NCBI GenBank assembly: GCA_020073525.1
Contig: JAIQFA010000027.1
Span: forward strand, 1-55,386
Length of the DNA stretch: 55,386 nucleotides
Source: Terriglobia bacterium
Lineage (GTDB): Bacteria; Acidobacteriota; Terriglobia; Terriglobales; Acidobacteriaceae
Direction: 5' to 3'
Below are positions 26,002 to 33,609 of the stretch, piece after piece. The number at the start of each line of letters is the position of its first letter. Position 1 is the first letter of the stretch. The position numbers and the translations under genes are program-made. The notes under the pieces were generated by a model. The model did not search any database, had not been told where the DNA came from, and saw only the letters and a program-made list of their open reading frames with translations.

Positions 26002-26080
26002 AGGTCTCAGGTCTTAGGTGTCAGGTCTCAGGAAAAGCAAAACCAACCCGGGTTTCCTGAGACCTGCCACCTGAGACCTT
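26002..26080. repeat. Heptamer array H2 with inverted arm
   Basis: Four perfect-phase heptamers (AGGTCTC, AGGTCTT, AGGTGTC, AGGTCTC) at 26002-26032 are followed by a core AAAAGCAAAACCAACC and then by the reverse complement of three such heptamers at 26055-26080. The arms can pair. It separates the zinc-ribbon gene from fabH. Confidence 0.8.
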
Positions 26081-26168
26081 GCGGTTAGACATTCCTGCCT
26101 TCATCGTTCAAAATAAACAATTCACAATATTGCACTTCATATTCCACCATGCATCCTAGGAGACCTCA

Positions 26169-27167
26169 TTGAGTCAGCTTCAGCGCGTTAAGATCAGCGC
26201 TCTCGGCACCTACGTTCCGCCTCGCCTTCTTACCAACGCCGACCTCGAAAAAATGGTCGAAACAACCAATGAATGGATCATGGAGCGGGTCGGCATTCGC
26301 GAACGCCATCTTGTCGACAAGGGCGTGGGCGCCAGCGACCTGGCGGTCGCTGCAGTGAAGAACCTGCTGGAATCGCATCCCTTCGACTTGCAGGAAGTTG
26401 ATCTCATCGTGGTGGGCACGGTGACGCCGGACATGATGTATCCCTCGACTGCCTGCCTGGTGCAGCATAAATTGGGCATCAAGAATACCTGGGGCTTTGA
26501 TGTTTCCGCCGGATGTTCGGGGTTTTTGTATGCCCTGAACACGGGCGTGAAGTTCGTCGAGTCGGGGCAGTACAGGAAAGTGCTGGTGATCGGTTCGGAC
26601 GTGAATTCGTCGATGACCGACTTCACCGATCGCGCCGTATGCATCATCTTTGGCGATGGCGCGGGCGCAGTTTTGCTCGAACCGGCGGAGGATCAAGACG
26701 GCGGTGTGATCGACCATGTGGCCCAGATCGAGGGCATGGGAGGGCAATACCTCTACATGCCGGGTGGTGGGAGCCTGAACCCGGCCACGCACGAAACTGT
26801 CGATCAGAAGATGCACTACATCCATCAGGATGGAAAGAATGTTTTCAAGTATGCGGTGAAGAAAATGTCGGAGATGACCGAACGCATACTGGCCAAGAAC
26901 AATCTGACGGGCAAGGACGTGGATTGCTTCATTTCGCACCAGGCTAACCGGCGGATCATTACGGCGACGGCCGATCGGTTGGGGATGCCGCTGGAAAAGG
27001 TCATCATCAACATTGAGCGCTACGGCAACACCACGGCCGGCACGATTCCGATCGCCATGCAGACGGCGCTGGAGGAGGGCAGATTGAAGAAGGGGGACTT
27101 GCTCTTGATCGCAGCGGTGGGCGCTGGGTTCACTTCTGGAGCGACGCTGCTGCGGTGGGCGTACTAG
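26169..27167 (+). CDS. fabH: 3-oxoacyl-ACP synthase III
   Basis: FabH starts fatty acid synthesis by condensing an acyl-CoA with malonyl-ACP. At 332 residues it is full length. The Cys-His-Asn triad is present: Cys116 in DVSAGCSGF, His257 in SHQANRRI, Asn287 in ERYGNTTAG. The glycine-rich GAGFTSGATLLRW ends the protein, as in the family. The start is TTG 26169, with AGGAG six bases upstream. Isolated here from other fab genes; a paralogous role in secondary or branched-chain initiation cannot be excluded. Confidence 0.95.
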   Translation: MSQLQRVKISALGTYVPPRLLTNADLEKMVETTNEWIMERVGIRERHLVDKGVGASDLAVAAVKNLLESHPFDLQEVDLIVVGTVTPDMMYPSTACLVQHKLGIKNTWGFDVSAGCSGFLYALNTGVKFVESGQYRKVLVIGSDVNSSMTDFTDRAVCIIFGDGAGAVLLEPAEDQDGGVIDHVAQIEGMGGQYLYMPGGGSLNPATHETVDQKMHYIHQDGKNVFKYAVKKMSEMTERILAKNNLTGKDVDCFISHQANRRIITATADRLGMPLEKVIINIERYGNTTAGTIPIAMQTALEEGRLKKGDLLLIAAVGAGFTSGATLLRWAY

Positions 27168-27170
27168 ACC

Positions 27171-27216
27171 AGGTCTCAGGTGTTAGGTCTCAGGTCTCAG
27201 GCAAAACAAAACCAAC
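27171..27216 (+). repeat. Heptamer array H3
   Basis: Heptamers AGGTCTC, AGGTGTT, AGGTCTC, AGGTCTC and AGG (27171-27201) run in perfect phase from just after the fabH stop, then CAAAACAAAACCAACC, the same A-rich core as in H2 and H4. No inverted arm follows in this copy. Confidence 0.8.
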
Positions 27217-27225
27217 CAATCTCTC

Positions 27226-27241
27226 GGTGATCGCTATCACC
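27226..27241 (+). promoter_or_regulatory. CRP/FNR-like palindrome upstream of the four-helix-bundle gene
   Basis: GGTGATCGCTATCACC is a GTGAT-N4-ATCAC palindrome 44 bases before the ATG at 27285. The same half-sites occur at 49445-49460 and 53543-53556. Confidence 0.45.
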
Positions 27242-27284
27242 TCGGAAATTCCGCGGCGACTTTAATCTAGTCTCGGGGAAACTC

Positions 27285-27659
27285 ATGTCGGACAATTATC
27301 GAGACCTGATTGCATGGCAAAAAGCAAGGCATCTGGCTCTAAATGTTTATCGTTGCACTCGCCGGTTTCCGAGAGATGAAATTTACGGACTGAGTTCCCA
27401 GATGCGCCGCGCAGCCGTCTCAGTTCCCAGCAATATCGCGGAAGGAAAGGGACGTTATTCCCACAAGGAATTTGTGCAATTTCTGTATCACGCTCGCGGA
27501 TCGCTACTGGAATTGGAAACCCAAGTTTCGATTGCCCGCGATCTCGAATACATCGACCTGCCAGTATTCGAAACCTTGGAGTTAGAAACGGAAGAACTAG
27601 GCCGAATCCTAAACGGCCTAATCAATCGATTTCAAGTTCCATCACAGAGGATTTCCTGA
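27285..27659 (+). CDS. Four-helix-bundle protein (23S rRNA intervening-sequence/bAvd-like)
   Basis: A 124-residue all-helical protein of the S23-like family: DLIAWQKARHLALNVYRCTR, GLSSQMRRAAVSVPSNIAEG (the hallmark) and KEFVQFLYHARGSLLELETQ. Relatives are encoded inside 23S rRNA intervening sequences or as accessory (Avd) proteins of diversity-generating retroelements, but many are free-standing with unknown roles. No rRNA gene, reverse transcriptase or template repeat is in this window, so it belongs to the free-standing type. Flanked on both sides by heptamer arrays. Confidence 0.88.
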   Translation: MSDNYRDLIAWQKARHLALNVYRCTRRFPRDEIYGLSSQMRRAAVSVPSNIAEGKGRYSHKEFVQFLYHARGSLLELETQVSIARDLEYIDLPVFETLELETEELGRILNGLINRFQVPSQRIS

Positions 27660-27675
27660 ATGTGTCGGAAGTGCT

Positions 27676-27770
27676 AGGTCGCAGGTCTCAGAAAAGACTC
27701 GGTTGGTTTTGTTTTTCCTGAGACCTGAGACCTGACACCTGACACCTGAGACCTAGAACTAAGACCTGAG
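27676..27770. repeat. Heptamer array H4 with long inverted arm
   Basis: Two heptamers (AGGTCGC, AGGTCTC) face about seven reverse-complement units at 27718-27770. Between them lies GGTTGGTTTTG, the reverse complement of the A-rich core seen in H2 and H3. It lies between convergent genes and could form a hairpin terminator for both. Confidence 0.8.
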
Positions 27771-28460
27771 CCCCACTTCCGCTCCTACCAGCGACTGGAA
27801 AATCTTGCATCCATCTACGCCGCCGAGTTCTGGTTCGGCGGAGCGTTCGGGATGGGGCATCATGCCGAGCACGTTGCGTCCGGGGCTGCAGATTCCGGCA
27901 ATATTCTCGAGCGATCCGTTGGGATTCGCTTCGGGCGTGATTTCGCCTTGCGGGGTCGCGTAACGGAAGACGATGCGGTTGTCGCGCTTCAATTCCGCTA
28001 GCGTCGCGTCGTCGCAGAAATAGTTGCCTTCCATGTGGCCGATCGGGATGGTCAGGACCTCGCCTTCGCGGCATGTGCTGGTGAATGGTGTCTCGTTGTT
28101 TTCGACTCTCACCTGCACCGGCTTGCAGACATATTTCAGGCCGATGTTGCGCATCAGGGCTCCGGGCAGCAACCCCGACTCACACAGAATCTGGAAGCCA
28201 TTGCAGATGCCGAGCACCAGCCCGCCGCCGCCCGCGAATTTGCGGACCGATTCCATCACTGGCGAGAACTTGGCGATGGCGCCGGTGCGGAGATAGTCGC
28301 CGTAGGCAAAGCCTCCAGGGACAATGATGGCGTCGCAGTTTTGCAGGTCGTGCGAGTCGTGCCAGAGAAAAGTCACAGGCTGCTTGGCCACCTGCTGGAT
28401 GGTCCAGTAGGCATCGTGATCGCAGTTCGATCCGGGGAAAATTATGACGCCAAATTTCAT
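27759..28460 (-). CDS. purQ: Phosphoribosylformylglycinamidine synthase, glutaminase subunit
   Basis: PurQ releases ammonia from glutamine for FGAM synthesis together with PurL and PurS. The 233-residue protein has the class I amidotransferase nucleophile Cys86 in GICNGFQ, the [11 protein letters not shown] loop and the His-Glu pair in MMPHPER. The start [16 protein letters not shown] is typical. purL and purS are not in the window, and purC is 18 kb away. The last codons overlap the heptamer array H4, which encodes its C-terminal GAEVGLRS. Confidence 0.96.
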   Translation of the reverse strand: MKFGVIIFPGSNCDHDAYWTIQQVAKQPVTFLWHDSHDLQNCDAIIVPGGFAYGDYLRTGAIAKFSPVMESVRKFAGGGGLVLGICNGFQILCESGLLPGALMRNIGLKYVCKPVQVRVENNETPFTSTCREGEVLTIPIGHMEGNYFCDDATLAELKRDNRIVFRYATPQGEITPEANPNGSLENIAGICSPGRNVLGMMPHPERSAEPELGGVDGCKIFQSLVGAEVGLRS

Positions 28461-28667
28461 CGCAATCCTCGAGCTAGCTACAAACCAAAAGTTGGAAGTA
28501 AACGCACGATCGAGATTCTGTTTGTAGCTGTACAGCGATTGTCAAAGATATGGGATGGAAAAGTCAAAGGCCGAGTGCATGGCGTTAAGGCCGAAAGAGC
28601 ATCTGCGGGCGGCCGAGCATGAACGGCACGTGGCGGTCGAGGCGCCAAGGCAAGTATGAAGGGAAGC

Positions 28668-28690
28668 GGCGCGGACAAGGCGTCCGCGCC
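28668..28690. repeat. GC-rich palindrome (family F)
   Basis: GGCGCGGAC and GTCCGCGCC pair perfectly over nine bases with loop aaggc, directly downstream of the gene that ends at 28697 on the minus strand. It may act as a terminator stem, but no T-run is present. Confidence 0.5.
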
Positions 28691-28696
28691 ACACGA

Positions 28697-29110
28697 TCAC
28701 GCTACCGCCGAAATCGTTGAACCTTTCACGGGCGGTGAAGTGTGATGCCGGCCGCCAATGGTCGAAACGGTGGATTGTTCCTGCAAAGCAGCGTAGGCCT
28801 GTTGAGAGGCGGAAAGATTGCCGGAGGCCAGGTCCTGGCCGAGCTGGTTCAATTGCTGGAGCAGGGAATTCTGGTTGGTCAGCTCTCCGATTGGGACGGC
28901 GAGACGGTGGTGATTATGGTAAAGGTTGACGGAGGAGTCGCCCTGGCTCTGGAGATCCTGTTGGAGTGCGGATAGATCCTGTTGAGCAGCGGACAGGTTG
29001 CCAGACTTGAGATCCTGCCCGAGTTGTTTCCAGTCCTGTTGGCAAAGTTTGCTGGCCGCGCTGAGCGGATACTGACTGAAAGTGCTGCTGGGAATTCCGG
29101 AGATCGACAT
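28697..29110 (-). CDS. Small protein with an internal duplication
   Basis: A 137-residue protein starting at ATG 29110 (MSISGIPSSTFSQY), with GAGG upstream. Two similar helical blocks are visible: QLGQDLKSGNLSAAQQDLSA and QLGQDLASGNLSASQQAYAA, the second ending ALQEQ. No signal peptide and no known catalytic motif. I do not recognise a named family; the block pattern suggests an internal tandem duplication of about 70 residues. An upstream in-frame opening to 29419 runs through repeat D3 and is not credible as coding sequence. Confidence 0.65.
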   Translation of the reverse strand: MSISGIPSSTFSQYPLSAASKLCQQDWKQLGQDLKSGNLSAAQQDLSALQQDLQSQGDSSVNLYHNHHRLAVPIGELTNQNSLLQQLNQLGQDLASGNLSASQQAYAALQEQSTVSTIGGRHHTSPPVKGSTISAVA

Positions 29111-29361
29111 GGATGTACCTCGATGTAAAGTTTGCAAGCGTTCGACCGGGAGTTCGCTGGCGGAAGAATGGGGCTGGCCACCAGCGACATTCCCAGAGAA
29201 CCTGGTAGTGGTGAAGCACGCTTGATTCCATCGCGCGCGGGAATGTGGCGGTAAAACCGTCGCCGCTTTTTGTGGCGGTTGCGAGCGCTGGTGCGCGACG
29301 AGATGGCGCTTGGCGGTCCGGCTGGGCAAAACTTGCAGGGGTTGGTGAGGCAGAGGTTGCC

Positions 29362-29405
29362 GCGCTTTGCAGAGCTGGACGGGCGAGTCGCCCGTCCCTC
29401 CACAA
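29362..29405 (-). repeat. Family D palindromic element, copy D3
   Basis: On the minus strand GTGGAG leads into the perfect hairpin GGACGGGCG-act-CGCCCGTCC, followed by a weaker second inverted repeat. The first hairpin stem is the same as in D4 (38384-38404). Confidence 0.65.
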
Positions 29406-29431
29406 GCAATCTTGCTCAACCTATTTGCGAA

Positions 29432-29845
29432 CTATTTGTGATTATCGGCGGTTTGAGCTTCCGCGCGCGGCGTCATGGAGACGACCACGTACTCACGCTC
29501 TTTGTCGTCGAGGTCTTCCACGCGAAGCTTCATGTGGTCCTTCTCGATGCGGAACTGCGCCTTCTCGCCGACCGGCAGAAGGGTGGGGTGTTTGTCGTCC
29601 TTGGGTCGAATCCGATAGATGACGCGCTCAGACTGCAAGAGATATTCCTGGCAGAGCAGGGTGTGCATCTTCTGGTGGGCGGAGTCGGTGCCGATGATCT
29701 CGCCAGTAAGACTCTTGGCGCTCTTCTGGTCGGTGCCGCATTCGACCGAATCCATCTGGAGAAGCGTGCCGGACTGCGCCGGGCGCTGGTCGCGGGCATA
29801 GGCAAAGGATGCGCATAGCAAGGCGCAAATTGCAATTCGTTTCAT
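29432..29845 (-). CDS. Exported small protein of unknown function
   Basis: 137 residues with a signal peptide (MKRIAICALLCASFAYA). The mature part has two cysteines (VECGTDQK and LLCQEYLLQ) that could form a disulfide, and strands such as ERVIYRIRPKD, KAQFRIEKDHMKLRVED and EREYVVVSMTP, suggesting a small beta-rich periplasmic domain. No family recognised. Confidence 0.65.
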   Translation of the reverse strand: MKRIAICALLCASFAYARDQRPAQSGTLLQMDSVECGTDQKSAKSLTGEIIGTDSAHQKMHTLLCQEYLLQSERVIYRIRPKDDKHPTLLPVGEKAQFRIEKDHMKLRVEDLDDKEREYVVVSMTPRAEAQTADNHK

Positions 29846-30154
29846 AAGTCTCCTCTCGGGGGATGTGTGATTAGACCCGATTCCAGGGGCGGCGGGAATG
29901 TTACGAAAGTAGTGCGACGGTTAGGACCGTATCAGGATGGTCTCGTCGAAGCTCCGTTGGCGAGATCCAGCCCCTAATGGGGCATTCGCCTTTCAAGCCT
30001 GGGTATCGCTAAAGCGATACCCTGATACGAAGCCCTAGTTTGTCGACACCTCGTAAAGCTATTCCCACTTCCAAGCCAGCCGGGAACCAATCTGATCAGA
30101 GGCGTACCGCAGGCCAAACTTGAAACCCTGCGGGGAAACAGTACACTTGTCGGC
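29846..30154. other. Intergenic region between divergent genes, holding repeat A3
   Basis: About 309 bases without a gene. Its middle is repeat A3 (29964-30024). I see no strong sigma-70 promoter for either flank; mbfA-like genes elsewhere are iron-regulated, but no Fur or Irr box is evident. Confidence 0.5.
29964..30024 (-). repeat. Family A two-hairpin element, copy A3 (inverted)
   Basis: Read on the minus strand: hairpin 1 GGGTATCGCT-tt-AGCGATACCC (30022-30001, ten perfect pairs), a spacer, then hairpin 2 GCCCC-atta-GGGGC (29983-29970). The order matches A1 and A2, with different stem bases. Confidence 0.65.
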
Positions 30155-31111
30155 ATGGCGCGAAACTTCAAGGATTTGTCGGAACGCGAGATTCTGGCGC
30201 TGGCGATTGCACTGGAAGAAGAAGACGGACGGGTGTATGCGGATTTCGCCGACGGACTGCGGGAGACGTATCCCGCAACGGCGAAGCTGTTCGATGACAT
30301 GGGCACCGAAGAGTCGGGGCACCGGGCGTCGCTGATCGCCACTTACCGGGAGCGGTTCGGAGAGCACATTCCGCTGATCCGGCGGCAGGACGTGAAGGGG
30401 TTTGTGCAGCGGCGACCGTTCTGGCTGACGCGTCCCTTGAAAATTGAGAATGTGCGCAAGCAAGCGGAGATCATGGAACTGGAAACGCGCCAGTTCTATC
30501 AGAAAGCGATTGGGCAGGTGACGGATGCGGGAATCCGGAAGCTGCTGGGCGATCTGGAGGAGGTCGAGCGCAAGCACCAGGTGGCGGCCGAGGCGATGTC
30601 GGAGAACATTCCGCAGACGGTTAAGAAGTCGGAAGACGAGGCGCAGCGGCGTTTGTTTGTCTTGCAGATCGTGCAACCTGGCCTGGCAGGACTGATGGAT
30701 GGCTCGGTCTCGACGCTGGCTCCGGTGTTTGCGGCGGCGTTCGCCACCAAGAGCAGCAACGATGCGTTTCTGGTTGGCCTCGCGGCGTCGATTGGGGCAG
30801 GAATTTCGATGGCGTTCGCAGAGGCGCTGTCGGATGACGGATCGATGACGGGGCGCGGACGTCCGGTGCTGCGCGGTGCGGTGACGGGATTGATGACAGC
30901 GGCGGGCGGGATTGGCCATACGCTTCCGTTCCTGCTTAAGGATTTTCATGTGGCATTTACCGCGGCGGTAATCATTGTGGCGTTGGAGCTGGGGACGATT
31001 GCGTGGATTCGGAACCGCTATATGGATACTCCGCTGCTGTCGGCCGCGTTTCAGGTGGTGGTGGGGGGAGTGCTGGTGTTTGTGGTGGGGATTTGGATTG
31101 GCAGCTCGTGA
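30155..31111 (+). CDS. mbfA: MbfA-like protein: ferritin-like domain fused to VIT1/CCC1 transporter
   Basis: A 318-residue two-part protein. Residues 1-150 are a rubrerythrin/ferritin-like helical domain with paired metal-ligand segments ([41 protein letters not shown]). Residues about 170-318 are a VIT1/CCC1-type membrane domain ([40 protein letters not shown]). This architecture is that of membrane-bound ferritin A in alphaproteobacteria, an iron exporter protecting against iron and peroxide stress. The family predicts Fe or Mn export from the cytoplasm; regulation is not visible here. Confidence 0.9.
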   Translation: MARNFKDLSEREILALAIALEEEDGRVYADFADGLRETYPATAKLFDDMGTEESGHRASLIATYRERFGEHIPLIRRQDVKGFVQRRPFWLTRPLKIENVRKQAEIMELETRQFYQKAIGQVTDAGIRKLLGDLEEVERKHQVAAEAMSENIPQTVKKSEDEAQRRLFVLQIVQPGLAGLMDGSVSTLAPVFAAAFATKSSNDAFLVGLAASIGAGISMAFAEALSDDGSMTGRGRPVLRGAVTGLMTAAGGIGHTLPFLLKDFHVAFTAAVIIVALELGTIAWIRNRYMDTPLLSAAFQVVVGGVLVFVVGIWIGSS

Positions 31112-31115
31112 GGGA

Positions 31116-31153
31116 ATTGGTAATTGGGTAATTTGTAGTTTGTGATTTGAATT
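31116..31153. repeat. AT-rich near-heptamer repeat
   Basis: Successive variants of TTGGTAA / TTTGTAG / TTTGTGA run in phase of seven to eight bases between the mbfA stop and the EamA gene. It is similar in spacing but not in sequence to the AGGTCTC arrays. Confidence 0.4.
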
Positions 31154-31257
31154 CTAGCGATCTAGAAAAACTCTGCGTCGCGGCGGCCTTGCCGGTGATC
31201 TATTTTAAGTAACGATCAGGTTGACGAGCGATCGGGTTCGCGTGGGGTTACGCCGCT

Positions 31258-32220
31258 ATGGAAGCTACGGTTCGTCCTCCAGCATGGAAGACCGTGCTGG
31301 CCTTCGCCATCATCTATTTCGTTTGGGGCTCGACGTTTCTCGCCATCCGCGTGGGAGTGCATGAGGTGCCGCCATTTCTTCTGGCCAGCATGCGGTTCTT
31401 CGTTGCCGGACTCCTGCTCTTTGGATGGTTGCGTCTGAAAGGTACGCCATCGCCGTCGCTGCGCGAATGGATCTCCGCTTCATTTCTTGCCGTCTGTATC
31501 TTCGTCGTCGACTACGGGCTCCTGTTCTGGGCGGAACAACGCGTTCCCTCGGGAATTGCGGCGGTCATGATGGCGACCATCCCCGTCTTCATGGCGCTTT
31601 CGGAGATCGGTATTCTGCGCACGCAGCAGCTTACTTTCCGGCTGGCGCTGGCTCTTTTGATCGGCATTGGGGGCGTGTCGGTCTTGGTGAGCCGGTCCCT
31701 GAGTTTGAGCCTCGGCGAAGTCCCGATTGATCGGGCTGGCGCGATCGCATTGGTCGTGGCCTCGATGAGCTGGTCGATTGCTTCCGCTCTTACTCGCAAG
31801 CTGCCGCTGCCTGCGTCAAAAGCGATGAGCTCGGGAGCGCAGATGCTGGCGGGAGGAATCCTGCTGGCATTGACGGCGGCGATTCTCGGCGAATTCCGCG
31901 GATTCCACATTCAGGCGGTCTCTCGGGGCGCATGGTTCGCGCTTGCCTACTTGATTGTGGCCGGCTCCATTGTTGGATTCACCGCCTACGTCTGGCTCAT
32001 CCATCATGAATCACCGACGAAAGTCGGCACCTACGCTTACGTCAATCCAGTGGTGGCGGTGATCATCGGATATTTCCTTGGAGGCGAGGTCGTCGGTCCG
32101 CGAACCGTACTCGGAACGCTTCTGGTGCTGGTCAGCGTGATTGTGATTACCACGACCCGCGCCAAGCAGCCTGCTGTCGCGCCCGTGGCCGAACCACTGC
32201 AAGAACTGTTGGAACAGTAG
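31258..32220 (+). CDS. EamA (DMT superfamily) exporter, YedA-like
   Basis: A 320-residue protein with ten hydrophobic helices in two EamA repeats. The first opens AFAIIYFVWGSTFLAIRVGV, the second IALVVASMSWSIASALTRKL. The FVWGSTFLAIR motif and the late VNPVVAVIIGYFLGGE block are typical of YedA/RhaT-type drug or metabolite exporters in the cytoplasmic membrane. The substrate cannot be predicted. ATG start at 31258. Confidence 0.92.
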   Translation: MEATVRPPAWKTVLAFAIIYFVWGSTFLAIRVGVHEVPPFLLASMRFFVAGLLLFGWLRLKGTPSPSLREWISASFLAVCIFVVDYGLLFWAEQRVPSGIAAVMMATIPVFMALSEIGILRTQQLTFRLALALLIGIGGVSVLVSRSLSLSLGEVPIDRAGAIALVVASMSWSIASALTRKLPLPASKAMSSGAQMLAGGILLALTAAILGEFRGFHIQAVSRGAWFALAYLIVAGSIVGFTAYVWLIHHESPTKVGTYAYVNPVVAVIIGYFLGGEVVGPRTVLGTLLVLVSVIVITTTRAKQPAVAPVAEPLQELLEQ

Positions 32221-32237
32221 GTTCCTTCATCGGTCTT

Positions 32238-32257
32238 GTCACCCGCACGGGTGACAG
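32238..32257 (+). terminator. Hairpin after the EamA gene
   Basis: TGTCACCC-gcac-GGGTGACA forms an eight-base perfect stem 18 bases after the stop. No T-run follows, so termination efficiency is doubtful. Confidence 0.4.
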
Positions 32258-32289
32258 ATGTCACCGACAATTGGAGCGCAGACGGCGCA

Positions 32290-32432
32290 TAATGCGCAGG
32301 CGTGAGGTGAACAGCCGCGGTTCCAGGTCTCGGCTCTCGCCTGCACGAAGGCCTTGGTTCGGTACTCCCAGACGAACCAGCAGGACCCCCGCTTCGTAGT
32401 AGCCGAGTTCTCTTCACCTCCTGGAGAGAGCC
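32290..32432 (+). promoter_or_regulatory. Structured leader of the TolB-like lipoprotein gene
   Basis: GCAGGCG near 32297 can pair with CGCCTGC near 32340. GAGGTGAA (about 32305) can pair with TTCACCTC (32413-32420), which abuts the ribosome-binding site GGAGAG before the GTG at 32433. These pairings could control translation. No known riboswitch class was recognised. Confidence 0.35.
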
Positions 32433-33455
32433 GTGAAGAAACTTTTATCTATATTTTTACCCATTGTCATGCTCGTGTTCGCCATAGCCTTGGTGAACTG
32501 CGGAAATGACACCCATCCTACTCCCGCCCTAACGAATCAGTTTGCCTTCATGACGGAGGCTCCCGCCGGATCGGAGGGTGCATACCAACCGGCCATCGGC
32601 ACCATCAAAGGGGACGTCTTCACGTCCGCGCTGGTCAAGGACTCCGGCACCGGTCAGGCGCTCACCGCGAATTTCAATTCCCTCATCCTTTCACCCAACG
32701 GCAAGAAGGGTGTAGCAGACATCGTGAACAGTGATTCCACCACGGACATCGCTGTCGGAATCCTGGAGGGTTCCCAGACAGTCGACATCACCTCAGACCC
32801 CGAGTACGACGCCTACCCGGCCTTCACGTCCGACAGTTCGAAGGTCATCTTCCTTTCGAGCCGCGGCACCACGAGTGGCTGGGACACCATGATGGCCAAC
32901 GCGGATGGTACGGGCGATCTGACCAACCTTACCGCTGACAGTCCGATTTGCCATCATGAGCCTTCCATGTCGCCGGACGGCACTAAGATCGCTTTCTCCG
33001 GCCACGGGCACACCGAGGACACCTACTTCTATGACGTTTACGTCATGGATGCTAATGGCCAGAACCCGGTTAACCTTACCAACGGCAGCAACTACGACAT
33101 CGAAAGTTGGTTCCCCTCGTTCTCTCCGGACAGCAAGAAGATCACCTATACCCGCGAAGACGACACCGGATCAACCACCACTGTGGACATCTACATCATG
33201 AACGCCGACGGCACTAACCCGACGAAGCTCACCACTTCCGGCACGGCCGTCATGTCCCGCTTCTTATCCGATGGCACCATCACCTTCATGCAGTATCAGG
33301 ACAACAACTGGGAAATCTACCGCATGAACAGTGACGGTTCGAAGGTAACCCGCCTCACGACCAATACGGTTTTTGACGGATTCACAAGTGAGTTCGCGTG
33401 GTGGGGCAGCGATTCTGCCCGCCAGGTCAAGGTACAACGCCATCAGCGTCATTGA
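32433..33455 (+). CDS. TolB/PD40-repeat lipoprotein
   Basis: A 340-residue protein starting at GTG with GGAGAG upstream. It has a lipoprotein signal (MKKLLSIFLPIVMLVFAIALVNC) with lipobox LVNC. The mature part is built of WD40-like PD40 blades: SDSSKVIFLSSRGTTSGWD, SPDGTKIAFSGHGHTEDTYF, SPDSKKITYTRED and IYIMNADGTNPTKLTT. It is a membrane-tethered beta-propeller, probably for protein or glycan binding. The end (WWGSDSARQVKVQRHQRH) does not look like a blade, so a C-terminal frameshift or truncation is possible. An intrinsic terminator follows at 33474. Confidence 0.85.
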   Translation: MKKLLSIFLPIVMLVFAIALVNCGNDTHPTPALTNQFAFMTEAPAGSEGAYQPAIGTIKGDVFTSALVKDSGTGQALTANFNSLILSPNGKKGVADIVNSDSTTDIAVGILEGSQTVDITSDPEYDAYPAFTSDSSKVIFLSSRGTTSGWDTMMANADGTGDLTNLTADSPICHHEPSMSPDGTKIAFSGHGHTEDTYFYDVYVMDANGQNPVNLTNGSNYDIESWFPSFSPDSKKITYTREDDTGSTTTVDIYIMNADGTNPTKLTTSGTAVMSRFLSDGTITFMQYQDNNWEIYRMNSDGSKVTRLTTNTVFDGFTSEFAWWGSDSARQVKVQRHQRH

Positions 33456-33473
33456 GATGCAAGAAGAGAGGAG

Positions 33474-33505
33474 GGCGCTGTCTTGTAGGCAGCGCCTGAT
33501 TTTTT
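33474..33505 (+). terminator. Intrinsic terminator of the TolB-like gene
   Basis: GGCGCTG / CAGCGCC stem with a nine-base loop, then TGA and TTTTTT (33500-33505). Confidence 0.85.
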
Positions 33506-33609
33506 GTCGCTTCGAGGCCATGGTCGGAACGTCCCGGAAGTCTCGGCATCCGGGCATGGCCGGACGGTCTCTTTTGCATTCATGAGGCGGGGAGCAGAAT
33601 CAGCATGCT

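Noticed and set aside
27285..27659. Four-helix-bundle protein as part of a diversity-generating retroelement
   Set aside because: No reverse transcriptase, template repeat or variable C-type lectin gene is in the window.
26002..27770. Heptamer arrays considered as a CRISPR or attachment array
   Set aside because: Units are only seven bases, directly adjacent with no spacers, and no cas genes are present.
29110..29419. N-terminal extension of the duplicated small protein
   Set aside because: The extension reads through repeat D3 and lacks a ribosome-binding site; the ATG at 29110 is better.
30059..30949. Open frame of 296 codons on the minus strand opposite mbfA
   Set aside because: Arg/His-rich low-complexity translation opposite a clearly conserved gene; an antisense shadow.
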